Assembly (NCBI GenBank): GCA_002811675.1
Contig: PDIM01000001.1
Span: 60,758 to 124,757, forward strand
Source: Ichthyosporea sp. XGB-2017a
Lineage: Eukaryota; Opisthokonta; Ichthyosporea
Direction of reading: 5' to 3'
DNA length: 64,000 nucleotides
Position numbers and translations under genes: made by a program. This document shows positions 61,001 through 64,000 of the stretch, in pieces. Each line of letters opens with the position of its first letter. The first letter of the stretch is position 1. The notes below the pieces were generated by a model that did not search any database, was not told where the DNA came from, and worked only from the letters and a program-made list of their open reading frames with translations.

Positions 61001-61585
61001 AATAACATTTACAGCCGCGGACTGCACAGACGGATCAGGATCATCTAACTTTTCCTTTAAGCGTTGATATGCTGGCCGCAAGGCATCGGGGAATTTCAAA
61101 AACACTTTGTACATTACAAGAATGGCTTTCTTACGAATATACGGCCGGGATGAATTCATTAAGCTCATTAAATCATTTGCCAAATCTCTTGACATATCTG
61201 CCGATACAAAATTCGCCAATCCATTAAGAGCAAGCCCCGCATCGAACTGATTGGAGCTAGCCAAATCCTTCTTTATCATATTTGTTGTCAACATGAGCAC
61301 ATCGGTCCCATCGTGAAAAGACTGAACTGCCGCTAAATATCCTATACGCTTGTACGAAAACTTAGGACTACTCATTACCTCTATAATATTAAAGGCAGCC
61401 CAGCTAATGTCATATCCCAGCATTTGAAAGTACGTAAGCTTTAGAACAGCATTGCACTTAATGTAAAGATCAGAGCTTTTCACTTCTTCTCTAATTTCCG
61501 CCATGCAGGTTGCCACATACTTTGCCTCATTATCTTTGCTGCTTCTCAGCCCACGAATCACCTCTGTAAGTTTCTTTTCGAACAT
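58013..61585 (-). CDS. AP3D1: AP-3 adaptor complex subunit delta
   Basis: Single exon, 1190 residues from the ATG at 61585 (MFEKKLTEVIRGLRSSK). AP-3 sorts membrane proteins from endosomes or Golgi to lysosomes and related organelles. Residues about 25-590 are the adaptin N-terminal alpha-solenoid: LKLTYFQMLGYDISWAAFNI, FSYKRIGYLAAVQSF and RPYIRKKAILVMYKVF. An acidic Asp/Glu-rich hinge follows (about 640-760), then Lys/Ser-rich repeats (KKSKKGKKSKEE, KKSKKQKKHKEKKGEKKKKKK) as in metazoan delta. A C-terminal appendage-like beta domain comes last. The intronless 3.6-kb gene is notable next to the four-exon PAH gene. Start chosen at the first in-frame ATG, which matches the family start. Confidence 0.95.
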   Translation of the reverse strand: MFEKKLTEVIRGLRSSKDNEAKYVATCMAEIREEVKSSDLYIKCNAVLKLTYFQMLGYDISWAAFNIIEVMSSPKFSYKRIGYLAAVQSFHDGTDVLMLTTNMIKKDLASSNQFDAGLALNGLANFVSADMSRDLANDLMSLMNSSRPYIRKKAILVMYKVFLKFPDALRPAYQRLKEKLDDPDPSVQSAAVNVICELARKNPKNYLSLAPLLFKLLTNSTNNWMLIKIIKLMGALTPLEPRLVKKLVDPITNIINSTHAMSLLYECINTIVVGMSSNAKCVSLAVTKLRLFLEDSDQNLKYLGLLAMSKIMNTYPKALNQNKDVILECLDDEDETIRMRALELVVGMVTKKNLTDIIKRLLSLIQNCDSIMFKKDIIERIVEICSKNNYENMTNFEWYLSILCDITKIEGFMHSELVGKQIQDVTIRVKAVRPYSTLLLAKLVSSPHIYNTAVPDGGKPVSEILYYVGYILGEYASNVKAPIPVIDALFCDRTLDLAPHVQAVVIHTVVKIFASIARAITEGLEDFIGGENGESDDEASEEDNMHRLLRKVGFMIVSRLEHFTESADLEVQERACSMLQLMSFIVDNLESGDNLLFSLNRLFDGELNPVAAKAQKKVPVPEGLDLESWINDPIPESEEEEDDGFDMNYGNAYQSDDSAEEDPYNNEYEREKRKSQRMNNPHYLRDTPTARPVVTEDLDDIPIQQLTLDTKLTVGDHSYGKKGKKSKKGKKSKEEVVPEKKYEINFASEMPEGASESDGETDVVAGNPNNDPHSALDIDLDAPLGADERLPVQTHYVVKTARTDTQVEEKSKKSKKQKKHKEKKGEKKKKKKGDEDGSEPRKKSKSKKGGVDDLLNFGDQRNGDEKAEVETKSPESGDADMEFWLSQEKAEASIGVVKDEKAEKTKSGKSKSKESSKKSKDSKRESSRKEYSKKESSRKKGKKKGSNTKEEERLVPVFKELCASKELSVETFVRCSPNSSQKVSVAFVLRNISDLYISSMEINTLDSLNTKMVRPAGAKFSDAFKVPFALPANSANECTLQYSVKSILVPQKLRGTLTYLVRDGEGSTSSKVDFTLKLNCSAFVLPAECSVDEFASLLAEGELCTSQSVKVSAPEGLTFRQFYLMVSQLLNLGVVEVTEKAVSMYGKTIQGHHLCLLVKPRGQGLASVDARGNDSNLCGNILNELKEELQ

Positions 61586-62175
61586 GGTGCACAATGATCA
61601 ACCTCCAACCAACCAATGTCCTCTATAAAAACACCTAAGTCGACTCCACTCAAATGCACACCCTCACCACCAGCTTTAAATAACTCCCTACTCAAATGAC
61701 CAAAGAAACAAGATCCAGCCACAAGTGATAATGAATTTCAAATCTTGGTTGGCAGTTATTGACACACACAGGTAGTCAGATAATAATAAAAAGTGAAAAG
61801 TCACAGTGGGGGGCCACTCCAGTCTCCACCAATACCTCCTGAAATACATAACCCTAGCGGCTAGCCCAGTGATTTGAAACAGCAGCAGCGGCCCCTCCCT
61901 AGTCCCTGCTGCAGCTGGTGACTGGTAACTGGTGGACCTCCCCCACCCTCCCTCTCCCTCTCTCTCTCCTGTTTGGTTTAATATAATTTGTGTTAATCAA
62001 CAACTATCTAGTCTATCCATTGACAAAGGACTGACTATCCCCCCCGTACTAACAGAAGACTCTCCCCCCGCCACTCAAGCCTATCCTATTTGAGATCCAT
62101 TCCACTCACAGGTGCCATCCCTGAATATTGTACTTCTTGTGTGTGGTTGTGTGTATATTTAGAAGGGTCGATACA
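61586..62175. other. Divergent intergenic region between AP3D1 and YIPF3
   Basis: About 590 bases containing both promoters. It has a CT-rich tract at about 61938-61972 (CCTCCC...CTCTCTCTCC). No other feature was recognised. Confidence 0.55.
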
Positions 62176-63290
62176 ATGTCTGCTGGTAGGAGCGGTGCAG
62201 GCTGGGAAAGAGACAACGATGAAGATGTCGAAAGTCGTATGACGCAGAATGATGGGAACGCTGGAATTCCAATGGGGATGCAAGGACAGCTAGCAGGCGC
62301 GGTTGCTGGGAATGTAAGTTCTGATTAATCAATTGGGCTGTTGTATTTTCCTCTCTAGATTGTTTTTTGCTTATTTCGATTATGTTGTTGTGTTTCTTAG
62401 CTCTTTCAAGCTGGGGCATCGAAAGCACAAGGCTTATTCAACGTTTATGGCAATATCGATATTTTGAGACCTTATTTTTCGGTTGAGCCTGTTGAAGTGA
62501 GGGACAGATTGCGTGACTCGCTAGTGCCAAAAAAATTCACCCTATCAGTAGAAACAGTTACGAGTGAACTATATGGACCCTTGATGTTGGCGTTTACACT
62601 TTGCGCTATATTGATGTTTGGGATCAAGATTCGCAATGAAGAAGGACACAAAGTCGATGTAAGTTGTCAAATTTTGTACCACTGTTAGTCCCGTGTCTGT
62701 GAGTGACTTACGCAAGTATTTTCCGTTGGTGTAGAACCAAGGGACTTTGGTTGGAACATCTTTAGGAGCTTGCTTCGGGTATTGGATAGGGAGTTGCATT
62801 CTCTACTGGTGTGCAGGGTTTTTCTTGAATGTAAAGATGACATTCACCCAATATTTATCGCTTATTGTAAGTAATAGAAGATAATATAGATAAATAATGA
62901 AGAAAATGCAGTGAATATGAACATAACACTACTCTGCGTAACTGTTTGACAGGGATACGGGTTGTTTGGATATTGCCTCACTCTTTTCACTGCGGCTTTA
63001 TTTCACTGGCATTCCTCACACTACTATATTGTTGATTTGATATCAATCGCAATAGGAGCCCTTTCAGCTGCTCGACTGGTAAGTGGATTATATATTTGGG
63101 GTAGAAATAGTGCTTTCATTCAAACCTATGTGTTGCTTACACTGCAAAATATTGATCTCTGTATTTGAACGTGTAGGGCTCTGTTTTGCTAACTAGAACC
63201 AGCTCGTTTCAGCAAGGTGCCGCCCTTGGAGGCGGAGCTGCCTTCCTTCATGCTCTTGTCCTGTACTACTTTTACTCCTATTTCACATGA
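62176..63290 (+). CDS. YIPF3: YIPF3-like Golgi membrane protein
   Basis: Five exons (62176-62313, 62401-62658, 62735-62866, 62953-63078, 63177-63290), all phase 0, give 255 residues. YIPF3 and YIPF4 form a Golgi complex; YIPF3 has been described as a Golgi-phagy receptor. The diagnostic stretch [20 protein letters not shown] matches human YIPF3 ([20 protein letters not shown]). It is followed by ELYGPLMLAFTLCAILMFG, TLVGTSLGACFGYWIG and YGLFGYCLTLF, covering the five membrane helices. It ends near the last helix, so the luminal C-terminal tail of the human protein is missing. This is the most intron-rich gene in the window. A possible AATAAACGA poly(A) signal lies near 63345. Confidence 0.93.
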
Positions 63291-64000
63291 GCCCATGTAG
63301 ATGTTTTTCTTGGGAGGTGCTGGGCAATGTGTAAATAAACGATTTGCTTAGGTCAACATTTTATGTTTACTAACTACATTTTAATACCAGAATAACAAGT
63401 ACAACACATATTTCGCAAGATATTTCGGCATCGCAGGTGTCTGGACTAGGCTCTCGATTTGCGTATCGGGTCTAAGGAGAGCACGCTCCAGGAATATTAA
63501 CAATGCTTGGACGTCTTTCACGCCTTCTAACGAACGCTAGCGCCGCGAAGCCACTGTTCCATTGAGGTTTTATGAGAACCCCGTGGTCAAAAGCCACCCA
63601 GCAACTCTAATTCGTATCGACTTTGTAAAGAAGCAAGGTTCAACTGTGGGTGCAGGGGACAATTGAATGGACAGGGGGTAAGGTCTATGGACCCTCTCAT
63701 GTGATGGGACCCTCCCTGAGCTCCCTCCCTCCCTATTCACACCTGTTCAGTATGATCTGCATCTACGTGGCACTATTTATGCATGAAATGAGTATGCTCC
63801 TCGAATCTCGATCCCTTGTTGCAGGGTCTAATTGTCCATACAAATTACCATATATTATCTCTCCCGCAACCAGTCATGCAATATTATAATGAGAGCCACC
63901 TTGACAGTCCCCCTTCGTAGCACCATTTGTTTATTTGACAGACCAATCCAGGAAACACGTCCACAAAGGGTGTGCAGAGAGGTGTGTGATTGAGTGTGCT
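63291..64000. other. 3' flank of YIPF3, nothing firm
   Basis: Bases 63391-63540 are open on the forward strand after a CAG (tail FARYFGIAGVWTRLS) and also on the reverse strand over much the same stretch, so neither can be chosen. The rest shows no gene. A further gene may begin past the window edge. Confidence 0.4.

Noticed and set aside
63391-63540. Possible extra coding exon after YIPF3
   Set aside because: Both strands are open over the same short stretch and neither has a start, splice partner or known family.

Overview
The window is nuclear DNA of a unicellular eukaryote. Genes are separate transcription units on both strands, with none to a few short introns (roughly 65-140 nt, mostly GTAAG...TAG), all three standard stop codons, and AATAAA-like signals after several genes. 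Moderate GC and about 27 genes in 64 kb make it compact. The gene set (TBC1D7, FBXO21, RUFY, NRBF2-like, SIDT, YIPF3, CPT1-like and class C GPCR homologues) looks like a free-living protist near animals, fungi or amoebozoans. The sequence alone does not fix the lineage.

Layout: 1-9956 holds a partial PIG-W (-), TBC1D7 (+), a nucleoside hydrolase (-), a PWWP-like protein (-), a small glutaredoxin-like protein (+), peroxisomal catalase (+) and a SID-1/SIDT membrane protein (-). A perfect 193-bp inverted repeat flanks the glutaredoxin gene and gives the PWWP-like and catalase genes the same upstream DNA. 10503-24011 holds an FBXO21 homologue (-), a stand-alone CaMKII-hub-like protein (+), HOOK (+), a wax synthase/DGAT-like acyltransferase (+), an unknown 544-aa protein (-), a small Pro/Gln-rich protein (+) and RWDD2 (-). 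24227-26558 is a terminal-inverted-repeat element full of a GCAAGCG motif, with an unrecognised ORF. 26733-31342 holds a lone PPIE-type RRM (+) and 2-oxoglutarate dehydrogenase E1 (+). 31343-34301 is a gene-poor repeat island with a 143-bp-arm foldback and a Harbinger/PIF-like transposase fragment.

34302-63290 holds a CPT1-like acyltransferase (+), RUFY (-), a histidine-phosphatase-like protein with altered catalytic motifs (+), TBC1D24-like (-), NRBF2/Atg38-like (-), a SAM-domain multipass membrane protein (+), a GABA-B-like GPCR with an EGF-like module (+), NBR1 (-), a kinesin-DEP-ankyrin protein (+), a small PAH protein (-), AP-3 delta (-) and YIPF3 (+).

How the genes relate: many encode endolysosome, autophagy or trafficking functions (TBC1D7, HOOK, RUFY, TBC1D24, NRBF2-like, NBR1, AP3D1, YIPF3, SIDT). 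Others handle lipid and mitochondrial/peroxisomal metabolism (CPT1-like, WS/DGAT, OGDH, catalase). They look like ordinary single-copy host genes, not one co-regulated cluster. I saw no tRNA, rRNA, CRISPR array or virus-like element. The most unusual items are the promoter-duplicating inverted repeat, the GCAAGCG element, the kinesin-DEP-ankyrin and SAM-multipass architectures, and the degenerate phosphatase.
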